A stretch of 29,547 nucleotides of DNA from Embleya sp040605455 (GCF_040605455.1 NZ_JBEXCV010000112.1:1-29547), one strand, 5' to 3'. Shown: positions 1-8,200, counted from the first letter of the stretch. Notes: generated from the sequence alone by a model not told the origin. A program made the numbers and translations.

Positions 1-118
1 CTGAGCCGAACCGGCGACGACCAAACGAACGAAACCGAGTCGAAACCCCGACTCACTCGAACGAGACCCCGTACACCTAAATCCTGATACTCCCAGATCG
101 CACACCACCCGGACGCGC
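1..118. other. Left flank without a gene
   Basis: I see no credible gene here. Reading frames across it are shadows with poor third-position bias. A weak inverted repeat (GAGTC around positions 38-42 against GACTC around 50-54) is the only structure noted. It is probably the downstream region of a gene lying outside the window. Confidence 0.4.
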
Positions 119-148
119 GGAAGGCCACCGCAGGGGCGGTGGCCTTCC
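119..148. terminator. Strong hairpin terminator
   Basis: A perfect 13-bp inverted repeat, GGAAGGCCACCGC (119-131) against GCGGTGGCCTTCC (136-148), closes a 4-nt loop. It lies about 110 nt beyond the chitosanase stop codon, so it is well placed to end that transcript. It could also stop transcription entering from the left. There is no clear T-run on either side, which is common for high-GC actinomycete terminators. Confidence 0.75.
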
Positions 149-258
149 AACGTGCGGGACGAGCAGGGAGGCTGCATCGGCTCGGTTCCGAGTCGATCAG
201 CGTGGAGGTGGGGAATGGGCGGGTGGGGTCGGGACCGGCTCGGTCGGCGCAGTGTCGA

Positions 259-1119
259 TCAGCTCTTGATCGAGTAGCTGTCGCCGTAGACCTTCCAGTT
301 CAACGGGGGGTTGAGGTCGAGGTTGCCGGCCTTGAGGAAGACACGTTGTTCGGTGTCCACGCGGCTGGTGTCGCTGTGCGCGTCCTCGTGCTTCATCGCG
401 ACCTTGCGAGCGTCGAGGAAGGCGTTGAGGTAGGTGGTCTCGTTGCCACCCTGGGCCGGTGGCTTGGCCTTCTTGAGCGCGTTCGCCCGGATCGAGCTGA
501 AGCTGTCCCGGTCGCCACCGTCGCCGTGCATGACGATCGCGTCGTAGTACATGAACTGGCCCAGTGCGCCCAGGCCGTCGGACTTGCCGCGGTTGACCGC
601 CGGGTTGAAGTACACCCGGTCCCGCTCGTCGTCCTGGGCCTTGCGGAAGTCCGAGTCGCCGGCGGCGGTGGCCCAGGCCTTCACGAACGAACTGCCCAGA
701 CCCGCGTGCGAGTCGGTGCCGTTGACCTTGCGCAGCGCGGGCAGGTACTTGGCCAGCACGTTGCCCGGCTTGCGCGCGGTGTACAGCTCGACCAGGTCGA
801 GCATGTCGCCGGTGCCGGAACAGAAGCCGATGATGCCGGCCGTGTATCCGCGCCCGTCGTCGATGTCCTCGATGTACTTGTACTGCGCCTTCCAGTCCAG
901 GGAGGAGTTCTCCGCACTGGACACCAGTTGCATGGCGATGTCCTTCTTGTGCGGGTCGTCCAGCCCGATCCGCGCGGCGGCCTGCTGTGTCACATTGGTC
1001 GAGCTCGACTGCGAGGCACTCGTCGCCGCGTGGGCCAGCGGCCCGGGTGCGGCGATCAACAGTCCTGTTGCCACAAGTAGGGTCAAACGCTTGCGGGATC
1101 GTCCGAGGTGAGATTGCAC
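259..1119 (-). CDS. csnA: Secreted GH46 chitosanase
   Basis: This is an endo-chitosanase that hydrolyses beta-1,4 links in chitosan outside the cell. Read from the GTG at 1119 it has 286 residues. There is a basic N-terminus (RSRKR), a hydrophobic core (LTLLVATGLLIAA) and a likely cleavage after AHA near residue 31. The mature part follows the Streptomyces N174 family closely: GLDDPHKK, SSAENSSLDWKAQY with the catalytic acid Glu70, and the catalytic base Asp88 in EDIDDGRGYT. The FCSGTGDM, DERDRVYF and DTEQRVFLKAGNLDLNPP blocks are also present. The GTG is preferred over an ATG at 1170 because GGAG lies 7 nt upstream of it, and because the ATG sits only 4 nt from an operator dyad and would put 17 non-hydrophobic residues before the signal peptide. 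The gene is monocistronic. Confidence 0.95.
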   Translation of the reverse strand: MQSHLGRSRKRLTLLVATGLLIAAPGPLAHAATSASQSSSTNVTQQAAARIGLDDPHKKDIAMQLVSSAENSSLDWKAQYKYIEDIDDGRGYTAGIIGFCSGTGDMLDLVELYTARKPGNVLAKYLPALRKVNGTDSHAGLGSSFVKAWATAAGDSDFRKAQDDERDRVYFNPAVNRGKSDGLGALGQFMYYDAIVMHGDGGDRDSFSSIRANALKKAKPPAQGGNETTYLNAFLDARKVAMKHEDAHSDTSRVDTEQRVFLKAGNLDLNPPLNWKVYGDSYSIKS

Positions 1120-1173
1120 GTGCGTCTCCGTTCCGGCTCTACGGCCACGTTCGGGGGGCTCCGTGTCCATCCT

Positions 1174-1196
1174 TTGTTAGGAAAGTTTCCTAACAA
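1174..1196. promoter_or_regulatory. Perfect dyad operator upstream of chitosanase (CsnR-type candidate)
   Basis: Arms TTGTTAGGAAA (1174-1184) and TTTCCTAACAA (1186-1196) are perfectly symmetric about G1185. The dyad lies about 55 nt upstream of the chosen chitosanase start, in the promoter or early leader. From memory, actinomycete GH46 chitosanase genes carry a TTAGGAAA/TTTCCTAA palindrome bound by CsnR, a ROK-family repressor released by chitosan oligosaccharides. The match to that element is very good, but the assignment rests on recall. The csnR-like transporter cluster is not in this window. Confidence 0.8.
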
Positions 1197-1308
1197 GGAC
1201 GAGACACATTGAAGCACTGCCGGGTTCCGTCGCCAAGGGGCCCGAGAACATCTCCTGTAAACTGATTTGCCGTCATCCGGGTTGGTCACAAAGTGACCTG
1301 AGGACCGG

Positions 1309-4239
1309 TCAGGTTCGGAAAACGGCGCGCACCATCGAACCTTCCAACACCACGACCCGGCCCGAGCGGTCCCAGAGGGTGACCCGGCCGGCGTGCTCCC
1401 GGAAACCGATCGTGTCGGAAGCGGCGCCGGGAAAGGAGACCTTCGCGGTGGATTCGGAGTCCGTGCCCGAATACAGCACCACCACCGAATCCGCAATGTC
1501 CACGAACGCGCCTCCGGACACGAGGACCGACTCGGAGGTGACGGGAACCACCCGGCCGGTACCGGTGACCAGTGAGCGCGACATCCGGTCCGGCAGCACG
1601 GATCTTTCCCGCAACATCCAACCGGGCATGTCCCAGCGCCACTTGGCGAGGTTCGCCATCCGCTCGGCGCCTTCCTCGGTCTGCGCGAGCGCAGCGCACG
1701 AGGTCGCGGTCCGCGCCACGGCCAGGAAGGACGCCGGCGCGGCCTCCTCGCGCCAGACGATTCGCGGCCCAGTGGTGAGCGTGTCGAGCACGGTGATGAT
1801 CCCCCGGTCCAGCGTCACGAGGTGTCCACCGTCGAAGGAGTCGGCGAACTCCCGTGCGGACAACGTGGCCCAGTGCCGAACCCGCCGGGTGATCGAATCC
1901 AGGCGGTGGATGTCGCAGGACACACCCCGATCCCCGATCAACAGCGCGGTCGAGCCGTGGTCCGCCAGGACGATGCGATGCGCCGTTACGTCCCAACGCG
2001 CGCGTTCGCGACCGTCGCGGCCGAGCAGCCGGGTGCCGGCCGCACCGCATGCCACCAGGACCGTGCCGTCCGGCAGCGCGGCGGCATTCCATACCGGCAG
2101 TCGACCCGGGAAATGGCCGGCACCCACCGCGATCGGCCCGGTGCGTCGAGCGGGCTCCGGTTCGACCGGCGCGCGCAGATCAGCCGCGACGAGCGGGTCG
2201 GCCCGGGCCCGGAGCGCGTCGAACCGCCGACGCCCGCTCCCGGTCGGGAACCCGACCAACCGGGCGGGCCGCCCGGATGCCCGCACCAGGGCGCGCGCGG
2301 CCAAGGTGGCCAGTTCGCGATCCCAGGCCGGGTCACCGGCCGAGAGTTCGGCCAGGGCGGCGGTGAAGGTGTGCAAGTCGGCGCGGTCGGCAAGGACGGC
2401 GACCGGCCCGGCGCCGGCCGCCAAAACCGCGCCCACCGTTGCCGCGACGCCCGCCTCCCGGTCGGCCGCCATACCCCCATCCGCCACGTCACGCTCTGCC
2501 GCCGCGCTTTCGTCGGCCGCCATCGCCCTCTCGGCGTCCGCCGCGAGAAAAGCCAGTACCGCCGCCCTGGCCTGCTCGACCGGGGCCTCGGTGGCGAGAA
2601 ACGCCAGAAGGCGTGCGCCGATCGCGCCGCCCTGCGCGATGCCCGCCGTCAGATCCGCCGCGACGGTGGGACGCCGCTCGGGGTCGGGCCAGGCCGCCTC
2701 GACCGCACCGAGATGATCCCCCGCCGCCTGGCACGCCGCGACCCACGCCGCACGCAGGGCGCTCGCCGTCTCCGGGTCGCCGGGTGTGAGCCGCTCGATC
2801 GCCGTCGCGAACGCGCCGTACAGCCGCGCGTGCGTCACCGCCCGGTCCCGCTCGCCCGCGCGCCACCACAGCCCGACCACCAAGTCCGGTGCGAGCGCCC
2901 GGTTTTCGGCCAGCTCGGCGGCGTCGCGGAAACGGTCATGGCGCGTGTACACCTCGACGGCCGCGTCGGGTGAGTCGAGCAGGTCCGCGAGTACGAACGC
3001 GGCCTCGTCGATCCGCCCGGCTCGTTCGAGGCGTTCGGCGGCATCCCCGTACAGCACGCGCAGTTGCTCGAACATCGAGGGTCGGGTCGGCATCCGGGCG
3101 CCCCACGGTCCGACCCGGGCGGCCGGTCTGAGTTCGCCCGTCCGCGGCCGGGGCAGCCCGAGGGCAAGCGGCCCGGAGTGTGCGTCGTCCGGGCTGTCGG
3201 ACAGCGCGATCGCGTTACGCAGCGCGATCTCGAAACGACCGCGCTCGAACGCCCGCACCAGGCCGAGCAGGTAACGTTCCTGACGCCCCGACCACACGTG
3301 GGCCAAGGGGCTGCGAAGCAACAACGCGGCCAGGCGACGGCCCGGAACGCGCAGGCGCCGCAAGAGCCGGCGCCGACGCGGCGTGGATCGTCCGAGTCCG
3401 GCCCGTCCGGCCGCGGGCGTCTTCGACTTCCGCGCCTGCCCGGCGGGTTGCCCGGTGGCGGCATACGCGCCGCGCGTGCGCCGTCGCCACAGCAGGACGG
3501 CGCCCACCAGGATCGGACCGAGCACCGCGATCGGGGCCCGCCCGCCGGTGAGCGCACCGAGCGCGGCGATCGCACCCCCGGCGCCGAGGGCGACAAGGCC
3601 GACCTGCACCACCATCGCGAGAAACGCGACCGGCGCGCTCCTCGGGTCCGGGAGGGTCTTCGTGCCGCCCGGCCCGGTCCATTCCGCGTCCGACACTTCG
3701 GCGGCGATCCGCTCCGCGTGCGCGTCGCGCCGGCCCACCCCGGCCTTGGCCCGCAGGTTCGGCCCCGATCGCAGCGGAGACTCGATCGGCACATCGGGAC
3801 ACGGATCGGGCGTGTCGAGAGCCGGCAACCGGTGAATCGGCAGCCCGTCCACCCGCAACCACGCCCCAGGCGTCATAACCGGCAGTCCGGACAATGTGAG
3901 CGAGGTCCGCCGACCGCCGGAACTCCCCACCAAATGCCCCTCGTCACCGGGCTCCGGCCGCAACCCCGGCTCCACCAGCGCCTGATCCCAGGCAACCAGC
4001 GGCGTACCGGGCGCTTGTTCGGCCCGCACCACGCGCTCCGCCCCGAGCCGCAGCAGCCAGCGTCCGTCCGGGAGTTCGTGCAGCGCGGCTCCCTGATCCC
4101 ACAGCGCCAACACTCGCGCGGCGGCCTCGTCCCGGCCCAGCACGGGTACGTCGAGCACGAACCCCACGGCCCGCACCGTCCCGCGATACCCGGTCGCCCC
4201 GCCGCCGTCGCCGGGCGACCCGTCGCCGACCCGGCCCAT
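1309..4239 (-). CDS. bpX6-type protein of a MoxR-vWA-beta-propeller ternary system, membrane-anchored
   Basis: This is the last gene of the four-gene operon, 976 residues. The ATG (4239-4237) shares one base with the TGA of the preceding gene (TGATG), so translation is coupled. Layout: N-terminal bpX6-like domain at about 22-145, including GLPVMTPGAWLRVDGLPIH; two adjacent hydrophobic segments (about 203-230 and 235-251) followed by RRRTR; a basic linker; an alpha-helical, TPR-like region (about 315-650); and a C-terminal beta-rich propeller-like region (about 705-976). I assign bpX6 from memory of actinomycete proteins of this size and context. Its biochemical role is unknown. By family context it would be a scaffold or sensor that the MoxR ATPase acts on, here held at the membrane. 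A perfect but short hairpin (GGTCAC AAA GTGACC, 1284-1298) follows the stop codon. Confidence 0.75.
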   Translation of the reverse strand: MGRVGDGSPGDGGGATGYRGTVRAVGFVLDVPVLGRDEAAARVLALWDQGAALHELPDGRWLLRLGAERVVRAEQAPGTPLVAWDQALVEPGLRPEPGDEGHLVGSSGGRRTSLTLSGLPVMTPGAWLRVDGLPIHRLPALDTPDPCPDVPIESPLRSGPNLRAKAGVGRRDAHAERIAAEVSDAEWTGPGGTKTLPDPRSAPVAFLAMVVQVGLVALGAGGAIAALGALTGGRAPIAVLGPILVGAVLLWRRRTRGAYAATGQPAGQARKSKTPAAGRAGLGRSTPRRRRLLRRLRVPGRRLAALLLRSPLAHVWSGRQERYLLGLVRAFERGRFEIALRNAIALSDSPDDAHSGPLALGLPRPRTGELRPAARVGPWGARMPTRPSMFEQLRVLYGDAAERLERAGRIDEAAFVLADLLDSPDAAVEVYTRHDRFRDAAELAENRALAPDLVVGLWWRAGERDRAVTHARLYGAFATAIERLTPGDPETASALRAAWVAACQAAGDHLGAVEAAWPDPERRPTVAADLTAGIAQGGAIGARLLAFLATEAPVEQARAAVLAFLAADAERAMAADESAAAERDVADGGMAADREAGVAATVGAVLAAGAGPVAVLADRADLHTFTAALAELSAGDPAWDRELATLAARALVRASGRPARLVGFPTGSGRRRFDALRARADPLVAADLRAPVEPEPARRTGPIAVGAGHFPGRLPVWNAAALPDGTVLVACGAAGTRLLGRDGRERARWDVTAHRIVLADHGSTALLIGDRGVSCDIHRLDSITRRVRHWATLSAREFADSFDGGHLVTLDRGIITVLDTLTTGPRIVWREEAAPASFLAVARTATSCAALAQTEEGAERMANLAKWRWDMPGWMLRERSVLPDRMSRSLVTGTGRVVPVTSESVLVSGGAFVDIADSVVVLYSGTDSESTAKVSFPGAASDTIGFREHAGRVTLWDRSGRVVVLEGSMVRAVFRT

Positions 4240-5906
4240 CACACCGCCGCCAGGGTCGCCAGAACCGCGCCGGTCACCGCGTGGCCGACTCGGATGCGAC
4301 CCGCGCGATCCCGCCCGGCGATCAACGGCAACCCCGGATGCACCGTCACCGGGTCCAACGCGTCCGACCAGGCGCGCAGCACCCGATCCCCGTCGGTGGT
4401 GTGCGTGCGCACCACCGAATCGTGCAGCGAGGTGCTGATCAGCGCGGCCCGGCCGTCCTCGACGACCAAGCCGATCGCTCGTACGTCGGCCGGCAGGTAC
4501 AGACATTGCTCGGGAGCTTTCGGTGCGATACGAATCCGCCACACGGTCGGGTCCTCGGCGCACCACGCGAACGCGCCGCCGCCCAGCAGGTGATCGGTGA
4601 CGTCGACTGCCGTGATCGGCTGCGGCCATCCGGTGAATCGGAGGATTCGCCGGCCCGCGGGGGTGGCCATCAGTGGCTCGACCGGCTCCCTGCCGACGCC
4701 CGGCACGATCGACGCCAGGTCGATCCGTACCGGCGGCTCGTCCGCGCGCAGCCGCCACCACGCTTCGCCGATCCGGCAGATCAGCGCGTCTGTCACGTGC
4801 CGGATCGGTCGAATCGGGGTATCGCCCGACAGCGCGATCGCCTCCGGGCCGAATGCCTCGACCGGCCCACCGATGCCGGTCAGTTCCGGAGCCGGCCGGC
4901 CGATGACACGCACGGCGAACTCGCCCTGCGTGAACGTCAGTACGATCAGACGGCGCCGGAACCAGGACGCCGCGTACACGGTGCCACCGAAGGTGTGCCG
5001 GGTGGGTCGGGCCGGCGGTCGGCCGTCGGTGGGGATGTACACCGAGAGCAGGTCGCCCGGCCTCTCGCCACGCATCAACAATTGTCGCGGCCGCCCGGTG
5101 AACGCGGGCAACCTCAACGGACCGACCGGCCCCGCGCCGCCGGCCGTGATCGACTCGCTCACCGCGAATTCCCGGCCGCGCAGGGCAGCGATCGCTATCT
5201 CGGGGGCGGGCAGCGGGAGTTCCACCGTGGTATTGGCGATGGACACCTCCACGCGTGCGGCGCCCGCGGCCGTCCACCCGGTCTCGCGCGCGGTGACCAC
5301 CCGACGTCCCGCACCGTCCGTGCCCAGGATCCACACCTCGTCGGCGTCGTCCGCCGCGGCCAGGTGTGTGGACACGCGCGCGGGTGTGGGCGCCTGATCG
5401 AGGCGGATGTTCAACCAGGAGCGCAGCACTCGACGCAGATCACCGGTGAGCCGGACGTGCGGATCCGTCCCGAGTACGTCGACCACCAGTTGCATGCCGC
5501 GCGCCTGCGCCTTCCGGGCCAGCACGATCAGGCACGCGAGGTGGACCAGGCGCGGCGCGCCGGCCTGGAGCGGGCCCGCGTCCACCAGCACGATCACCCG
5601 ACCGGTCGGTCTGGAGTCGACGAAATCGCGGTCCAGGTAGAGCAGTTCACCGTCGGCCGCGCGTCGCAGGAATTCGGTGCCCAGCTCCTGGGCATACAGC
5701 CACTCGGAGACGAGCAACCGCTCCGGATGCCCGCGCCGGGCAATCCCACCGTAGCCCGCGAACTCCCCTGCCGGCGCGGGAGCGGGATCCGCCGCCGCCA
5801 GCAGCGCGTCCAGTCGCCGAACCATCGGCCCCAGGGCGGTGGCAAGTCGCGGAGTCAGCGCGTCCAGCGGCCCGGCCCAGGGCGCCAATCCCTCGGGCAG
5901 CCTCAT
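4239..5906 (-). CDS. vWA-like / beta-propeller protein of the ternary system
   Basis: The protein has 555 residues. The ATG overlaps the upstream stop as ATGA. The N-terminal part (about 50-95) carries a GYGGIARRG...SEW block that typically precedes a vWA fold in these systems. Residues 103-200 look like the vWA Rossmann core, with RVIVLVDAG for the first strand and MQLVVDVLG for a later one. The MIDAS signature DxSxS is degenerate (Asp109 kept, serines replaced in DAGPL), so metal-dependent adhesion is doubtful. Residues from about 265 on are beta-rich with repeated short strands, consistent with a propeller. In vWA/MoxR partnerships the vWA protein is the adaptor through which the AAA+ ring engages its target. 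That role is inferred here. Confidence 0.7.
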   Translation of the reverse strand: MRLPEGLAPWAGPLDALTPRLATALGPMVRRLDALLAAADPAPAPAGEFAGYGGIARRGHPERLLVSEWLYAQELGTEFLRRAADGELLYLDRDFVDSRPTGRVIVLVDAGPLQAGAPRLVHLACLIVLARKAQARGMQLVVDVLGTDPHVRLTGDLRRVLRSWLNIRLDQAPTPARVSTHLAAADDADEVWILGTDGAGRRVVTARETGWTAAGAARVEVSIANTTVELPLPAPEIAIAALRGREFAVSESITAGGAGPVGPLRLPAFTGRPRQLLMRGERPGDLLSVYIPTDGRPPARPTRHTFGGTVYAASWFRRRLIVLTFTQGEFAVRVIGRPAPELTGIGGPVEAFGPEAIALSGDTPIRPIRHVTDALICRIGEAWWRLRADEPPVRIDLASIVPGVGREPVEPLMATPAGRRILRFTGWPQPITAVDVTDHLLGGGAFAWCAEDPTVWRIRIAPKAPEQCLYLPADVRAIGLVVEDGRAALISTSLHDSVVRTHTTDGDRVLRAWSDALDPVTVHPGLPLIAGRDRAGRIRVGHAVTGAVLATLAAV

Positions 5907-6427
5907 CCGCCGTCACCGGGCGGCGCCGTCGTGGTCTCCGAAATCAGAGGAGCCGTAGGCAACAAGGGAGCCACCGGAGCGGCCCGAGCCGCCAGGGTCG
6001 CCAGCCGCTCGCGATCCGCTGGGCCCTCCGGCATCGGCGCCGTCAGAATCTGCTCCGGCAGCAACACCACGAGCTCACCGGGACCGAGAGCCGCGCGCCA
6101 CAACTCCGCCGAAGGCGCAGCCCGCATCGTGGTGGGCGTCAGCGCCTCGCCGTCCCAACCGAGGTAGGTCACTCCGTCCAGCCAGGGGAGGTTCTCCCCC
6201 ATCACCACCAACCACTCGTGATCGCCCACTGCCCGGAACAGCTCTCCGCGATCCGATCGCTCGACAATCCGCGCCGCAAGGCCGGCCACGGCCGGTCCCC
6301 GGACCAGTACGGCGGCCACCGGGAGCGGAGGCTCGCGAGGATGCCAAACGAGCGCGGTCGGCGCGGCCACCCCCGACCCACCCGGCTCGCCCATCCCGGA
6401 TCGAGTCGGCTCGACGCCGCCCTTCAC
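5903..6427 (-). CDS. bpX5-like small protein of the ternary system
   Basis: The protein has 174 residues from the GTG at 6427, which overlaps the MoxR stop as GTGA. An ATG at 6394 would give 163 residues. Neither has a clear ribosome binding site, and coupling favours the GTG. The core (about residues 22-120) includes LVWHPREPPLPVAAVLVRG, a WLVVMGENLPWLDGVTYLGWD block and LGPGELVVLLPE. The tail is rich in Pro, Ala and Thr. I assign bpX5 because of these blocks and because it sits between a MoxR gene and a vWA/propeller gene. It has no catalytic motif that I can see and is probably a structural or recognition subunit. The stop overlaps the next ATG (ATGA). Confidence 0.7.
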   Translation of the reverse strand: MKGGVEPTRSGMGEPGGSGVAAPTALVWHPREPPLPVAAVLVRGPAVAGLAARIVERSDRGELFRAVGDHEWLVVMGENLPWLDGVTYLGWDGEALTPTTMRAAPSAELWRAALGPGELVVLLPEQILTAPMPEGPADRERLATLAARAAPVAPLLPTAPLISETTTAPPGDGG

Positions 6428-7581
6428 GACTGCACGGCCGCGACCAGGCGGTCGCGAACAGTGGCCAATTCGGCGCCGAGGTCGGGTGTCGCGAAGCCGG
6501 CGTCGATCTCGCGCAGCACCGCCTCCAGCCGCAACCGTCGGTCGCCGTCGGTCGGGCCCGGGCCGAAGCGGGCGAGCAGGTCCCGTCCGGTCTCCGCGAG
6601 TCGCCGCGCCCGCGCCGCGCTGCCGTGTGAGTACTCCTCGGCGGCGTGGCACAGGCTGCCGCTGCCCGCCGCGCCGATCAGGTCGGCCAGCACGTCGCGG
6701 GAGGCCGCCTGCGCATCCGCCGTCGGCGCGATCAGCGGCAGCGTCCACAGGTCGCCCGGCTCCGCCGCCGCGCGCCCGTCCAGGACGGCCGCCGCAGCCA
6801 CCAGACGCTGCGAGCGCACCGCCCGACGGTCGGTGATCGGCACCCCGGCCGCCCGCATCCGGCGCACCGCGGTGGCCAACACGGGTCGCACCGAGCCGAG
6901 TTCGCAGGAGTGTGCGGCCTTGGCAAGGCGATCGATGCCGGACAGCGCATGCGCCGATACCGGGGGTACGGCCCCGGGGGTCGAGAGTGCGTCGCCCTCC
7001 TCCAGTAGTTCCTCCAACCGTGCGTCCGCGACCGGGTCGACGAACACCCGGGCCAGGAACCGGTCCGCGAAGGCCGCGAGCGAGGGGTCGTGCGGAACGT
7101 GGTTCGCCGCTCCGACGCACACCCGCAGCGGCGCCGCCAACACGGTTGCGCCACGCCGGAAGACCCGCTCGTTGAGCAGGCCGAGCAGGGTGTTCAGGAT
7201 CGCGGTCGAGCCGAGGAAGACCTCGTCCAGGAAGGCGATCTCCGCCTCCGGCAACATCCCGGCCGTCTCGATCTCGACGACCCCGTCGCGCAGTCGACGC
7301 AGATCGACCGGGCCGAAGATCTCGTTCGGTTCGGTGAATCGGCCCAACAGGTACTCGAAGTAGCGCCCACCGAGCTGCTCGGCGATCCGCCGAACCGCCA
7401 ACGACTTGGCCGTGCCCGGGGCCCCGATCACGAGCAGATGCTCACCCGCGACCGCACACAGCGTCACCACTTCGGCGACCACCTCGCGATCGACCAGACC
7501 CACCCGCGCTGTCGCCAACGCGCCGCGCACCGCGAGCGCGTCCTCCTGCACCTGCACCTGCACCGGCTCCGGAACGATCAC
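6424..7581 (-). CDS. MoxR-family AAA+ ATPase
   Basis: The protein has 385 residues and starts at the GTG 7581. Walker A is GAPGTAKS (53-60), Walker B is IAFLDEVF (115-122) and the sensor-1 asparagine is in VGAAN (156-160). ADRFLARV (172-179) holds the putative arginine finger region. The FTEPNEIFGPVDL block (82-94) is characteristic of MoxR/RavA-type ATPases. The C-terminal lid helices follow. MoxR proteins use ATP hydrolysis to remodel or mature partner complexes, usually with a vWA protein encoded next door, as here. It heads the four-gene operon and overlaps the next gene by 4 nt. There is no Shine-Dalgarno; the start lies 6 nt after a -10-like TAGACT, suggesting a leaderless mRNA. Confidence 0.92.
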   Translation of the reverse strand: MIVPEPVQVQVQEDALAVRGALATARVGLVDREVVAEVVTLCAVAGEHLLVIGAPGTAKSLAVRRIAEQLGGRYFEYLLGRFTEPNEIFGPVDLRRLRDGVVEIETAGMLPEAEIAFLDEVFLGSTAILNTLLGLLNERVFRRGATVLAAPLRVCVGAANHVPHDPSLAAFADRFLARVFVDPVADARLEELLEEGDALSTPGAVPPVSAHALSGIDRLAKAAHSCELGSVRPVLATAVRRMRAAGVPITDRRAVRSQRLVAAAAVLDGRAAAEPGDLWTLPLIAPTADAQAASRDVLADLIGAAGSGSLCHAAEEYSHGSAARARRLAETGRDLLARFGPGPTDGDRRLRLEAVLREIDAGFATPDLGAELATVRDRLVAAVQS

Positions 7582-7587
7582 CCGGAA

Positions 7588-7593
7588 AGTCTA
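7588..7593 (-). promoter_or_regulatory. -10 element for a leaderless MoxR transcript
   Basis: On the minus strand TAGACT fits the actinobacterial TAnnnT -10 and ends 6 nt before the GTG at 7581. This spacing places the transcription start on or next to the start codon. No Shine-Dalgarno lies in between and no good -35 is visible. It is a sequence-based inference. Confidence 0.45.
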
Positions 7594-7760
7594 TGCACCG
7601 CGCAACGCACACACATTCGCATTTCGTCGGGGGCTGATCCGCCCGGCCGGTTCACGTTCGTAGTAGTCCAGGCCCAGGCACGACACCGGTGTGCCGACAA
7701 CCCGTTGGGGTGGAAGTCGGCCGGTATGCGGCGCGGCACCGACGCCGGGCCGGGCAAGGG

Positions 7761-7803
7761 TCCGAATCAGTCGGGTAACCGGTTGATTACGGACTGATTC
7801 GGA
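7761..7803. promoter_or_regulatory. Long inverted repeat between divergent genes
   Basis: Outer arms TCCGAATCAGTC (7761-7772) and GACTGATTCGGA (7792-7803) match perfectly over 12 bp. Inside them GTAA (7775-7778) pairs with TTAC (7787-7790) around ACCGGT. It lies about 180 nt upstream of the MoxR operon and 44 nt before the ATG of the small divergent gene. It could be an operator for both, or a hairpin. No T-run follows, and nothing is transcribed into it from either side, which argues against a terminator. Confidence 0.55.
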
Positions 7804-7846
7804 ATCGATGGCAGCCAACCGGGCCGTCGCGTGGCAGCATCGTGGC

Positions 7847-8005
7847 ATGGACGAGCATCCGCAGCCCGAAGTCGAGCCCGAGTGGCTCGACCACGACGAC
7901 TTCGAACGGCTCATGGCCGAAGTTCTCCCGATCCCGGAGCCACAGTTGCCGCCGCTCTCCGGCAAGCGCGTCTACGAACGCACCACAAGCGGGGACACCG
8001 GCTGA
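7847..8005 (+). CDS. Small acidic hypothetical protein
   Basis: The product has 52 residues from the ATG at 7847; an in-frame ATG at 7808 would add 13 residues but lies against the inverted repeat. Neither start has a clear ribosome binding site. The product is acidic and Pro/Glu-rich (EPEWLDHDDFERLMAEVL, then PIPEPQLPP), with one possible short amphipathic helix and no membrane segment. Third-position G/C bias supports coding. I do not recognise a family. It is divergent from the MoxR operon, but a functional link is unproven. Confidence 0.5.
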   Translation: MDEHPQPEVEPEWLDHDDFERLMAEVLPIPEPQLPPLSGKRVYERTTSGDTG

Positions 8006-8200
8006 TGATCGGCTCGATCGAGCCGCATGCCGGTGGCCAATGCCGGGAGCACGGGCGTTCGCAGCCCGCCCCGATCGCCGCGGAGCAGTGCAGGAACCGG
8101 GCCGAGTCGCGTACCGCGCCGGAGAGATCGGCCTGATCCGGCGGCGGCGCGGCGGACCATACGTCGAGGCGCCGATGATGCCCGAGCTCACGTGGATCCC

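Noticed and set aside
4240..5334. N-terminal extension of the bpX6 gene frame to an upstream ATG
   Set aside because: The extension overlaps the vWA/propeller gene in another frame; the TGATG junction gives a natural start at 4239.
7569..7581. GTGATCGTTC at the MoxR start resembles half of the TGATCGTTCGATCA operator
   Set aside because: The second half-site is absent and the bases are coding; chance match.
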